From assembly GCA_013815685.1 (NCBI GenBank), contig JACDFR010000009.1, positions 27,741 to 91,740 of the forward strand: 64,000 nt of DNA. The letters run 5' to 3'. The notes beneath the pieces are model-generated. The model saw only the letters and a list, made by a program, of their open reading frames with translations, made no database searches and was not told the DNA's origin. Below are positions 8,610-15,359 of this stretch, piece by piece. Both the position numbers and the translations under genes were made by a program. This DNA is from Ramlibacter sp. GTDB lineage: Bacteria > Pseudomonadota > Gammaproteobacteria > Burkholderiales > Burkholderiaceae_C. Each line of letters starts with the position of its first letter. Within the stretch, counting starts at the first letter, position 1.

Positions 8610-8906
8610 TCAGCGATCTTGCCAATACCCCGGACGCTTACGCTGATGCGAAATTGCGAAGACGGTCACTTGCTGCGCGATGACCTCATACATAACCGTG
8701 TACGGGAAGTGCCTGAGGTGGTAGCGTCGGATCCCGTCGTCGTTTTTAGGCCAATCCTTGGCCGTGGAGACCAGTCCGTCGATGGCGTCAAACAGCTCGG
8801 TACGGAAGGCGTCCGCGGCTATCGGACTTCTGTCGAAATACCAGAGGGACGCCTCGCGGGCTTCTGCCTCCGCTTCGGGCAGTACTTCGACTTCGAAGGA
8901 ACTCAA
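8610..8906 (-). CDS. Cassette 2: RelE/ParE-type toxin
   Basis: A 98-residue RelE/ParE-superfamily toxin. VEVLPEAEAEAREASLWY at the start and RRYHLRHFPYTVMYEV in the core are the family strand pattern, ending in AISHQRKRPGYW. ParE members poison gyrase and RelE members cleave mRNA; which applies is not determinable here. It is translationally coupled to the antitoxin gene through a 4-base ATGA overlap. The pair runs opposite to the cassette direction, as is common for toxin-antitoxin cassettes that carry their own promoter. Confidence 0.85.
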   Translation of the reverse strand: MSSFEVEVLPEAEAEAREASLWYFDRSPIAADAFRTELFDAIDGLVSTAKDWPKNDDGIRRYHLRHFPYTVMYEVIAQQVTVFAISHQRKRPGYWQDR

Positions 8907-9127
8907 AGGGAGCCGAGGCGCTGTCGAACTTCAGCCCAAGGAGCGGGTAGTACTCGCCCGGCGCGCAGCTCTGCGCGGCGTCGATTCACTTCGGCGCGCC
9001 ACTGCTCGGATATCGTCGCCTCGTCGGCCGTTTCGAGGCTGTCGAGAAGGGCAACCGCCAGAGCTGAGCGTTCCTCGACCGGAAGGCCAAGGACCTCGTC
9101 CAGAAGGTGGACCACGCGAGCGTTCAT
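8903..9127 (-). CDS. Cassette 2: antitoxin of the addiction-module (PF09720-like) family
   Basis: A 74-residue antitoxin from ATG 9127. The hallmarks are a short helix-rich N-terminus (VLGLPVEERSALAVALLDSL) and a C-terminal WRAEVNRRRAELRAG segment that wraps the toxin. The alternative start at 9199 runs back into the attC palindrome and is rejected. Antitoxin-first order and the ATGA overlap with the toxin are classical. Together they would stabilise the array against cassette loss. Autoregulation is expected, but no operator was identified. Confidence 0.82.
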   Translation of the reverse strand: MNARVVHLLDEVLGLPVEERSALAVALLDSLETADEATISEQWRAEVNRRRAELRAGRVLPAPWAEVRQRLGSL

Positions 9128-9172
9128 AGCTGGCAGTTTAGCACTGCAGGTATCACTGCGGAAGGGATCGAT

Positions 9173-9253
9173 GGATAACATGTCAATCGACACGGACACA
9201 CACCTGCTACGCCTCAGGCGCGCAGGTGTGTGCCGGTCATCTTCACGTTAAGC
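9173..9253 (+). other. attC site 2
   Basis: The left core is GGATAAC (9173-9179) and the right core GTTAAGC (9247-9253). Between them is a strong imperfect palindrome built on CACACACCTG and CAGGTGTGTG, with GACACGG on the left matching CCGGTC on the right. The length of about 80 bases and the paired cores identify an attC site. It separates the toxin-antitoxin cassette from the membrane-protein cassette. Confidence 0.75.
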
Positions 9254-9258
9254 CTCAG

Positions 9259-9612
9259 ATGAAAAACCTTGGGCTCCTGCTTGCAGTGTTGCTAAACGGA
9301 CCGTTCTTGATTCTGGCCTGCATTGCGGCTGCAGATCGCGAACTTGAAGCTGCGCCGCGCATTACCGCCGGACTCGTTACCTTAGCCCTCGCGGCCGCGC
9401 TCGTGCTCTTGCTGCTAGTGCGGGTGCGCAGGCTGCCCGCGAATGGTTCTCGGCTCATGGCCTATTTATGCCTTGCTGTTCCCCTCCTGTGGTTAGCCGG
9501 TTCGATGGACAGGGGCATCATCTCGGGCCAGGAGTGGGCGTTTCTGATTGTGGTGTGCCTGGTGACCGTTGGGACGTGGTATGTCTTCAGGCTGCTCCGC
9601 AAACCGGCTTAA
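9259..9612 (+). CDS. Cassette 3: small four-helix membrane protein of unknown function
   Basis: A 117-residue hydrophobic protein with four predicted membrane segments (about residues 4-25, 35-57, 70-86 and 94-112) joined by short Arg-rich loops such as LLLVRVRRLP. ATG at 9259 is 6 bases after the attC 2 right core, and the TAA stop is inside the next left core GCTTAAC, so it fills its cassette exactly. No family is recognised. Orphan membrane proteins are frequent in chromosomal integron cassettes. There is no clear signal peptide and no catalytic motif. Confidence 0.75.
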   Translation: MKNLGLLLAVLLNGPFLILACIAAADRELEAAPRITAGLVTLALAAALVLLLLVRVRRLPANGSRLMAYLCLAVPLLWLAGSMDRGIISGQEWAFLIVVCLVTVGTWYVFRLLRKPA

Positions 9613-9696
9613 CAGGTCAGTCAGCACGGACGCCCAGAGGCGTCTGGCCGCTGCGCGGCCCACCTTGAGTGGGCGCCGGTTACTTTTACGTTATGC
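9607..9696 (+). other. attC site 3
   Basis: The left core is GCTTAAC (9607-9613), sharing the stop codon of cassette 3. The right core is GTTATGC (9690-9696), one mismatch from GTTRRRY. The internal palindrome pairs GGACGCCCA with TGGGCGCC and has a central GGCCGCTGCGCGGCC stem. This is the cleanest attC in the array. Confidence 0.8.
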
Positions 9697-9720
9697 CTCA
9701 TTCAAGAACGCGAGGGCATC

Positions 9721-9987
9721 ATGATCCAGTGCAAGTGCGGCTGTGGCGCCGTCGTGAAGAAGGGCCGTGTGTTCCTGAATAAGGAGCACCAGATTCGGTG
9801 GCTGAATGCAGGTGGCGCTGCGGAACTGAACGCACTTCTTCCTGACGAAGTGAGAGTCCGGGGCTGACTTACAGCTGGCGTTGCAGCCCTGGAAAGTGGG
9901 CGCCTGGCGAAGGCATCAAAGCTGGGCGCCGCAAAAGTCCGCGCAATTGCGCAACGAGTCCGCGAGGGCGGCGGCCACAAAACATGA
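9721..9987 (+). pseudogene. Cassette 4: small Cys-rich protein with an in-frame TGA
   Basis: A 48-codon reading frame (9721-9867) begins MIQCKCGCGAVVKKGRVFL, a CxCxC start resembling a mini zinc-ribbon, and ends at TGA 9865-9867. The same frame continues coherently for 39 more codons (LTAGVAALESGRLAKASK, then KVRAIAQRVREGGG) to TGA 9985-9987, just before the next attC core. The continuity suggests an original protein of about 88 residues with one nonsense mutation. Alternatively only the 48-residue form is made. No family is recognised. It is the only plausible gene of its cassette. Confidence 0.5.
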
Positions 9988-10000
9988 ATGGCGGCGTGAG

Positions 10001-10072
10001 GCATAACAGTCGTTCGACGCGGACGCCCAGGTGCTTCAGTGCGCGTCGCGCACACGCCTCCCGGTCGCCGGC
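10001..10072 (+). other. attC site 4, left part
   Basis: Core GCATAAC (10001-10007) is followed by CGACGCGGACGCCCAGG, the usual L'' arm, and a GCGCGTCGCGC palindrome. A proper right arm is not found within the next 60 bases. The matching GTTAGCC core instead appears at 10174-10180, directly after an IS1182-like end. The site is therefore probably split by an insertion that later decayed. Confidence 0.5.
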
Positions 10073-10089
10073 CCCCCGCTTCAGAATAG

Positions 10090-10173
10090 TTGTCGCCTCC
10101 ATAGAACCAAGAACCCGGGGGCGGCGATGAAGGACAGAAGTGGCTCGCGAAAAACGGGTTTTGCTACAGCCTC
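10090..10173 (+). mobile_element. Solo terminal end of an IS1182-like element
   Basis: GGTTTTGCTACAGCCTC at 10157-10173 closely matches the right end of the IS at 8562-8578 (GGTTTATTTACAGCCTC), and it directly precedes a GTTAGCC attC core. No transposase coding is left. The left boundary of the remnant is uncertain. Two related elements abutting attC cores in one array suggests site preference. Confidence 0.5.
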
Positions 10174-10174
10174 G

Positions 10175-10570
10175 TTAGCCCGCAGTGAGCGCGACGGTGT
10201 GGGCCGGAAATTCGCGCAAAAGCTTTTTATCCATCGTGACCAGCTTCGTTCCGAACCGCATCGCCAAGGCGACAAACTCGCAGTCGTACGCCGAGCAATT
10301 GCTGTCCCGCACAAGTTCGAGGACGCTCAGCGAATCAATATCAAACTCCGAAGCAGCAAGCAGGCTCTCGGCCTCAGTTTGCATTTCGTGCGCCTGCTTG
10401 AAGGTCAGCGTCCCTCGCCTCAGGTACCCCGCCAGAATATTCCGAAACTCGCTGCGCCAGAGTGCGGGCGCAGCCCATTCGAGGTCGCGCTCAAGCAGCG
10501 CCTCTGCAAGAGGCGTGTACTCGCCCGGCAGGTACAAGTACGCTATTACGTTGGAATCCACAACAATCAT
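10175..10570 (-). CDS. vapC: Cassette 5: VapC-type PIN-domain toxin
   Basis: A 131-residue PIN-domain ribonuclease. The acidic metal-binding residues are in place: Asp in MIVVDSNVIAYLY, Glu in ALWRSEFRNILAGYL, and the acidic cluster in NCSAYDCEFVALAMRFGTKL followed by LVTMDKKLLREFP. VapC toxins cleave tRNA or rRNA. The TAA stop lies within the GTTAGCC core, so the gene fills the cassette in reverse orientation. It is coupled to vapB by a 4-base ATGA overlap. Confidence 0.9.
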   Translation of the reverse strand: MIVVDSNVIAYLYLPGEYTPLAEALLERDLEWAAPALWRSEFRNILAGYLRRGTLTFKQAHEMQTEAESLLAASEFDIDSLSVLELVRDSNCSAYDCEFVALAMRFGTKLVTMDKKLLREFPAHTVALTAG

Positions 10571-10812
10571 GCGCGGCCTTCTCGCTTTAGCGCGTCTATG
10601 TCGCGCGGCCGGAACTTGGTCTGCGTCAGCGCACCACGAAGAGCACGCGCGCGTACCAGGCGTTCACTGGCAGCCACCCTCGCAGGCAACAGCACCGACT
10701 CCAGGCACACAATCGCCTCACCGTTCAGGCTCCGATGGTGGGTTTCGGCCGAAAGCCTCAGCCGCTCATACACTGCGTCCGGAATGTTCTTCAACGTCAA
10801 AGTAGTAGGCAT
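10567..10812 (-). CDS. vapB: Cassette 5: VapB/FitA-like ribbon-helix-helix antitoxin
   Basis: An 81-residue antitoxin with an N-terminal ribbon-helix-helix DNA-binding segment (LTLKNIPDAVYERLRLSAE, then SLNGEAIVCLESVL), the FitA/VapB pattern, and a basic tail that binds VapC. ATG 10812 is preceded by GGAG at ideal spacing; a GTG two codons upstream is less likely. The AT-richer DNA just upstream (10815-10860, with repeated TGGTTCC) is a likely autoregulated promoter/operator. Confidence 0.87.
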   Translation of the reverse strand: MPTTLTLKNIPDAVYERLRLSAETHHRSLNGEAIVCLESVLLPARVAASERLVRARALRGALTQTKFRPRDIDALKREGRA

Positions 10813-10887
10813 AGTCACTCCAATTCACGAATAAACCATTATGGTTCCGTTTTGGTTCCTGGTCAAGCTCGCGCTCCTCGGGCAGCG

Positions 10888-10912
10888 GGCTAACATGTCG
10901 TATATGGACTCC
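10888..10912 (+). other. attC site 5, truncated
   Basis: Core GGCTAAC at 10888-10894 is the complement of the GTTAGCC cores at 10174 and (reconstructed) around the first IS. It is followed by ATGTCGTATATGGACTCC, which begins like an L'' arm and then loses the palindrome. The array seems to have been cut here; no right core follows. Confidence 0.4.
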
Positions 10913-11174
10913 CCCGCAACGGCAAGAAACTGACCGACATTTTTAGCCTGGGTGAACGCGTGCAGTCGTATATCCGGCATCTGAGGGGGGCTCGCAGTGG
11001 CCCGTGCCGACATGGAATCTGCTCACACGGTGCCAATCGATACGAACGGCAGGCAAGCTGCCGGAAATGTTATCGGCATCGAAGTGTGATGGTGCGAACC
11101 GGTTAGCCATGAGGGATCGATCAATCTCGTCGCAACGCGGGAATGGGAAACAGCTCTTTCTTGGGTGACGGTAT
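10913..11174. other. Unassigned spacer between the cassette array and an IS110 remnant
   Basis: About 260 bases with no recognised gene. One frame (10918 to 11106) is open and reads NGKKLTDIFSLGERVQSY near its start, but it has no start codon or recognisable family and turns Cys/Arg-rich. It may be debris of a mobile element. No promoter or terminator stands out. Confidence 0.4.
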
Positions 11175-11384
11175 TCAGGCCGGCATGACGAACGCCTGGC
11201 GGCTCAGCTTCTTGTTGACGGACTGCGCCTCATCGAATTTCTCCTTGTCACGCAGCGTCGCGTAGCAAATGCGCGCCAGCTTGTTGGCCAGGGCGCAGGC
11301 GGCCTTGTTGTGGTTTGAGTGGCCCTGCACCTCCAGGGCCCAGCTACGAACGCCGTGCACTTCGCGGCCCTTGCCACGCGCCAC
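11175..11384 (-). mobile_element. IS110-family transposase, C-terminal remnant
   Basis: Up to 69 residues remain, containing GVRSWALEVQGHSNHNKAAC and ALANKLARICYATLRD, then FVMPA at the stop. This is the C-terminal end of IS110-type transposases, after the Tnp_20 domain. The rest of the transposase, including the RuvC-like N-terminus, is absent. The remnant abuts the broken 5' end of the acyltransferase-like gene on the opposite strand, which implies a deletion with one end in the IS. Confidence 0.7.
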
Positions 11385-11398
11385 GCAAGCCGCGGCGC

Positions 11399-13177
11399 AT
11401 GGGATTGGTCCAGCCGAACATCGTGGATTACGAACGCAGGCGTCAGGAGCAGGGCGCCTACGCGGTCGTGCGCGAGGTGCTCGATACGCACTTCGCGATG
11501 ACCCACGACGCAGTCATGCGGCAACGCGCCGACGCGGTGCTGTGGTCGGAGACGACATACCCCACCACATTCGGCCATCCCAAGAGCGAGGCCGGCGCCG
11601 AACTCGACCGCGAGCTCCTCGGCGTCGTCAGCTCCGCCGGGGTACCGCTCGTGTTCGGGACTTACGATGTAGACGCGGCCGGCGAATACAACGCGGCCGC
11701 GTTCGTGGTGCCGGGCACGGACCTGCTGGGCTTTTACCGCAAGTCCCGCCTGTTCCCGCTCACCGAGTACGTGCCCGCCTGGCTCGACGGGCCGGCTTTC
11801 CGGCGCTGGCTGCCGTGGACGGGCACCTGGCGGCCGGGCACGGGCGCACGGGTGTTTCCGTTGCGCCTGGCCGACGGCCGCGAGATCCCGGTGTTGCCAA
11901 TGATCTGCCTCGACGACGTGGATACCAACCTCGCCATCGACGGCGCCCGGCTGGGTGCGCAGGCCATCCTGACCATGTCGAACGATGCCTGGTTCACCGA
12001 CCACCCCCAGGGTGCGCGAATGCACCAGGCCGCGGCGGCGTTCCGCAGCATCGAAACGCGCCTGCCGCAATTCCGCGTCACCACGAACGGCTACAGCGCC
12101 GTGATCGACGCGACCGGCGCTGTGCTCGCCGGGTCGCGCATGGGCGAACGCACGCTGGTGATGGGAGACGTGCCCGTCGGGGCGCCGCCGCGCACGCTCA
12201 TGGTGACCTGGGGCGACTGGGTCGGGCTCGCGGGGACCGCGTTCCTCGTGCTGCTGGCCCTCGCGGCGGCATTCCCCTCCTGGCGCACGCGCGGCACGCA
12301 GGAAGCGCAGGCACCGGCAAATTCGATGGCGTTCGCCAATGACGTGGCCGTGCTGCCGCCGGCTGCCCGCCTTGCCGCGGGCGCGCTGCGCGCCTTCGCG
12401 CGCGGCAGCCTGCTCTGGATGTGCGCGGCCATGCTGCTCAGCGACGCGTTGCGGGCGAACACGCTGGCCCAGATCCGCACATTCGCCGCCTTCTTCCTTG
12501 CCCCCGAGGCCGCCGCGTGGTGCCTGCTGCTCGCCTTTGCCGCGCGGGCCTCGATCCAGAACAGCGTGCTCGTGCTGTCACGCGGCGCGCAGCGCCTCGA
12601 ACTGCCGGTGCGGGACATCGACGCCGTCGAAGCATGGCGCGTGCCCATCCCCGGCCCCGGCGCTTCGCTGCGGATGGCCTCGGGCCAACGCTGGCGGTAC
12701 GGGCTGGCGATCGGCGATCCCACAGCCCTGGCGCGGGCGCTAGCCGCGGCAGGTGGCGCGCCGGTGCAGGAGAACATGCCTTCGCGCGAGACGGCGTACG
12801 CGCAAGCCCGCTGGGCGATCCGGCGTGGGCGCCTCGACCGGCCGATTGCGAAGTTCGTCCTGTTCCCGCTCGTGCTCGCGCTGCCGGCGTTTCGCCTGCA
12901 CCAGCACATTGCCTACGGCAACGGATTCGGCGAGTTCTACATGTTCGGGCTGAAGGCTTACCTCACGGCCTTCGCGCTCTGGTGGGCCGCGTGGGCCATC
13001 GGCGTCGTGCTGGCCGCCGCCGCGCTGCGCGCGGTGATCGAAGCCGGCACGCTGATCGCGGTGCTTCTGCGTCCCCGAGAGGCGGTCGGTATCCGGCACT
13101 GGCTCGAACGTCTCGGCCTCGCCGCCCTCTACCTCGGCCTGCCGGCGTGGCTGCTTTTACGTATCGTCAGCGGGTAA
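11399..13177 (+). pseudogene. Apolipoprotein N-acyltransferase-like protein, 5'-truncated, with a C-terminal membrane extension
   Basis: From ATG 11399 (MGLVQPNIVDYERRRQEQG) the frame encodes a carbon-nitrogen hydrolase domain with the Lnt triad in order: Glu in LWSETTYP, Lys in FYRKSRLFPLTEYVP and Cys in ICLDDVD. Lnt transfers an acyl chain to lipoprotein N-termini in the inner membrane. The five to six N-terminal helices of Lnt are missing; upstream sequence is IS110 debris. After a membrane helix (near 12230) comes an unusual extension with more helices and a PH-like segment (SRGAQRLELPVRDIDAVEAW). It is probably a truncated gene, though the remaining 592 codons are intact. Confidence 0.7.
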
Positions 13178-13210
13178 TCGAATGGTCAGCCACAACAACA
13201 GGAATCGGAC

Positions 13211-13642
13211 GTGCCGCTAATCTGGTCGCAATCGGTCGATGGCCTCGACTGGAATGAGCTCTCTGCCCTCTACGCCGCCGCGCCTCTCGGAAACAAGAGT
13301 CCGGCCGGCTTGAAGACCGCATTCACAAACAGCATGTTCAGGTGCTTCGTCCACGAGGGCGGAAAGCTTGTGGGTGTCGGCCGGGCGCTTGCTGATGGAG
13401 TGGATTGCTCATACATCTGCGACGTCGCGATGCTTCCCAGCCATCAAGGCCTTGGCCTCGGCAAGCAGATCGTCGCTAAACTCGTTAGCCTGTCCAGCGG
13501 ACACAAGAAAATCATCCTTTACTCGGTGCCGGGTAAAGAATCGTTCTACAAGAAGCTGGGGTTCAAGCGTATGAGCACCGCCATGGCAATCTTCGGAAAT
13601 CAAACGCTCGCTCTGGAGCAAGGATACGTGGATGAGACCTGA
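13211..13642 (+). CDS. GNAT-family N-acetyltransferase
   Basis: A 143-residue GCN5-type acetyltransferase. The acetyl-CoA loop is AMLPSHQGLGLGKQIVAKL (R/Q-x-x-G-x-G/A), and the late GKESFYKKLGFKR motif is typical. GTG at 13211 is used with AGGA about 9 bases upstream. The substrate is unknown. Codon use is slightly less GC-biased than the operons to the right, in keeping with the disturbed region it ends. No attC follows it, so it is not called a cassette. Confidence 0.88.
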   Translation: MPLIWSQSVDGLDWNELSALYAAAPLGNKSPAGLKTAFTNSMFRCFVHEGGKLVGVGRALADGVDCSYICDVAMLPSHQGLGLGKQIVAKLVSLSSGHKKIILYSVPGKESFYKKLGFKRMSTAMAIFGNQTLALEQGYVDET

Positions 13643-13722
13643 ATCTTCACCAATCGGCGCTCTCCAATGTTTGGCCGGCGGCCGAGGTTCAGGCAAGTGG
13701 CATCTTTGCAAAAGGGGCAGTA

Positions 13723-13896
13723 ATGGCGGAGATCAATGAGGACTCTGCAGTTGTCGTGATCGATGTGCAGCAAGGGCTTTGCGAGGGCGATGGAAAGGCC
13801 TTCGAGTGCGAAGCGATCATCGCTCGCATCAACGCCCTCACACGCAAGGCAAGAAGCGCGGGCATTCCCGCCGATCTCGTGGACTTCGCGCCGTGA
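13723..13896 (+). pseudogene. Isochorismatase/nicotinamidase-family hydrolase, N-terminal fragment
   Basis: ATG 13723, with AAGGGG upstream, begins a 57-codon frame MAEINEDSAVVVIDVQQG. VVVIDVQQGLCEG carries the catalytic Asp of cysteine hydrolases of the isochorismatase fold, and AIIARINALTRKARSAGIP is the next helix and strand. The frame then runs out at TGA 13894-13896; a full family member is about 180 residues, so the Lys and Cys of the triad are gone. The stop overlaps the crcB start (TGATG), so the deletion joined it to crcB. Confidence 0.75.
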
Positions 13897-14285
13897 TGCC
13901 CATGGCAGATTTCCTCTGGGTCGGCATTGGCGGCCTGCTCGGGTCGATGGCACGGTATGCGGTGGCATTGGCCTTCGCGGGCGCGCCGGCCTCGAGCCGC
14001 TTTCCGGTGGCGACACTGATCGTCAACCTGGTGGGCTGCGCGTTGATCGGCGTCCTCGCGGGCTGGTTCGAGCGAAACGCGGCACTCGGCGCGGGCTTGC
14101 GCCTGTTCCTCCTGACCGGCGTCCTGGGCGGCTTCACGACTTTCTCGGCCTTCGGCCTCGAGACGATCACGCTGCTGCGCCGCGGAGAGCCCGCGTTGGC
14201 GCTTGCCTACGTGGCCGCCAGCGTGGTGCTGGGCCTGCTGGCCGTCTGGTTGGGCCTGCGGCTGGCGGGTTCCCCGGGCTTGTAA
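13896..14285 (+). CDS. crcB: CrcB/Fluc fluoride ion channel
   Basis: A 129-residue, four-helix membrane protein of the CrcB family, which exports fluoride as a dual-topology dimer. Signature segments: GGLLGSMARYAVAL (GxxGAxxRY motif, residues 13-26), ATLIVNLVGCALIGVLAG with the pore Asn, and GVLGGFTTFSAFGLETI with the conserved Phe-box and Thr/Ser track. The start overlaps the stop of the broken hydrolase; ATG 13902 is an alternative. No fluoride riboswitch was recognised upstream. Confidence 0.93.
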   Translation: MPMADFLWVGIGGLLGSMARYAVALAFAGAPASSRFPVATLIVNLVGCALIGVLAGWFERNAALGAGLRLFLLTGVLGGFTTFSAFGLETITLLRRGEPALALAYVAASVVLGLLAVWLGLRLAGSPGL

Positions 14286-14308
14286 GCGGCCACGCAATAA
14301 TCGCGGCC

Positions 14309-15241
14309 ATGGAAACAAAATGGCTGGAAGATTTCGTCAGCCTCGCCGAAACGCGCAGCTTCAGCCGGTCGGCCCAGTTGCGCCACGTCACGCAGCCCGC
14401 CTTCTCGCGCCGCATCCAGGCGCTGGAAGCATGGGCGGGCGCCGACCTGGTCGATCGCAGCTCGTATCCCACCCGCCTCACGCCTGCCGGGGAGACGCTG
14501 TACTCGCAATCGCTGGAAATGCTGCAGGCGCTGCAGAGCACCAGGGCGATGCTTCGCGGGTATTCGGCGGCGGGGCAGGACGTGATCGAGTTCGCGGTGC
14601 CGCATACCCTGGCATTCACTTTCTTTCCGGCATGGGTGTCGTCCCTGCGCGAAAAATTCGGCCCCATTAAGAGCCGGCTGATCGCGCTCAATGTTCATGA
14701 CGCGGTGATGCGGCTGGTCGAAGGCGGCTGCGACGTGCTGATCGCCTATCACCACCCGTCGCAGCCCTTTCAGCTGGACGCCGATCGCTACGAGATGGTG
14801 ACCCTGGGCCAGGAGGCCATGGCGCCTTATTGCAAGCCCGACCCGCACGGCGCAGCGATGTTCGAGTTGCCGGGCGAAGCCGGTCACCCCTTGCCCTACC
14901 TGGGATACGCGCCCGGGGCTTACCTGGGGCGGGTGACCGATCTGATCCTCAAGGAATCCGCCACGCCCATCCATCTCGACCGGGTTTACGAGACGGACAT
15001 GGCCGAGGGGCTCAAGGTCATGGCGCTGGAAGGCCATGGTGTTGCCTTCCTGCCCCATAGCGCCGTGCGCAAGGAGCTGCGCGCGCGCCGCCTGGTGAGC
15101 GCCGCGCCGCCGGCAATGAAGGGCCTGGAAATGACCATGGACGTTCGGGCTTACCGCGAGAAACCGTCCCGCAAAGAGGCTCCCAAGGGCGCCGCGCAGG
15201 CACTGTGGGCGTATCTGGCGGGGGGAAGTGCCGTAAAGTGA
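14309..15241 (+). CDS. LysR-family transcriptional regulator
   Basis: A 310-residue LysR regulator. The N-terminal winged helix-turn-helix is METKWLEDFVSLAETRSFSR through VTQPAFSRRIQALEAWAG (residues 1-60), followed by the linker helix and a periplasmic-binding-like effector domain (about 90-300). It starts 23 bases after crcB and ends 118 bases before gltI on the same strand. It could regulate the glutamate/aspartate transporter, but LysR genes usually control divergent targets and none is present, so the target is uncertain. Confidence 0.92.
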   Translation: METKWLEDFVSLAETRSFSRSAQLRHVTQPAFSRRIQALEAWAGADLVDRSSYPTRLTPAGETLYSQSLEMLQALQSTRAMLRGYSAAGQDVIEFAVPHTLAFTFFPAWVSSLREKFGPIKSRLIALNVHDAVMRLVEGGCDVLIAYHHPSQPFQLDADRYEMVTLGQEAMAPYCKPDPHGAAMFELPGEAGHPLPYLGYAPGAYLGRVTDLILKESATPIHLDRVYETDMAEGLKVMALEGHGVAFLPHSAVRKELRARRLVSAAPPAMKGLEMTMDVRAYREKPSRKEAPKGAAQALWAYLAGGSAVK

Positions 15242-15359
15242 GCCATTGCGCCCGGGCAGACACAAAGCCTGCTTGGCGATGTCGAGGGTATTCCCGAAAG
15301 CCCGAGACCCTAGAATTTCGTTGTCTGATAACTCTATCGCTTCACCACAGGAGATTTGT

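Noticed and set aside
13211..13642. GNAT gene as another integron cassette
   Set aside because: I find no attC-type core or palindrome on either side.
13775..13800. GGGCGATGG resembling the fluoride riboswitch core upstream of crcB
   Set aside because: It is inside the isochorismatase fragment, and the pseudoknot partners and downstream conserved bases of the crcB motif are absent.
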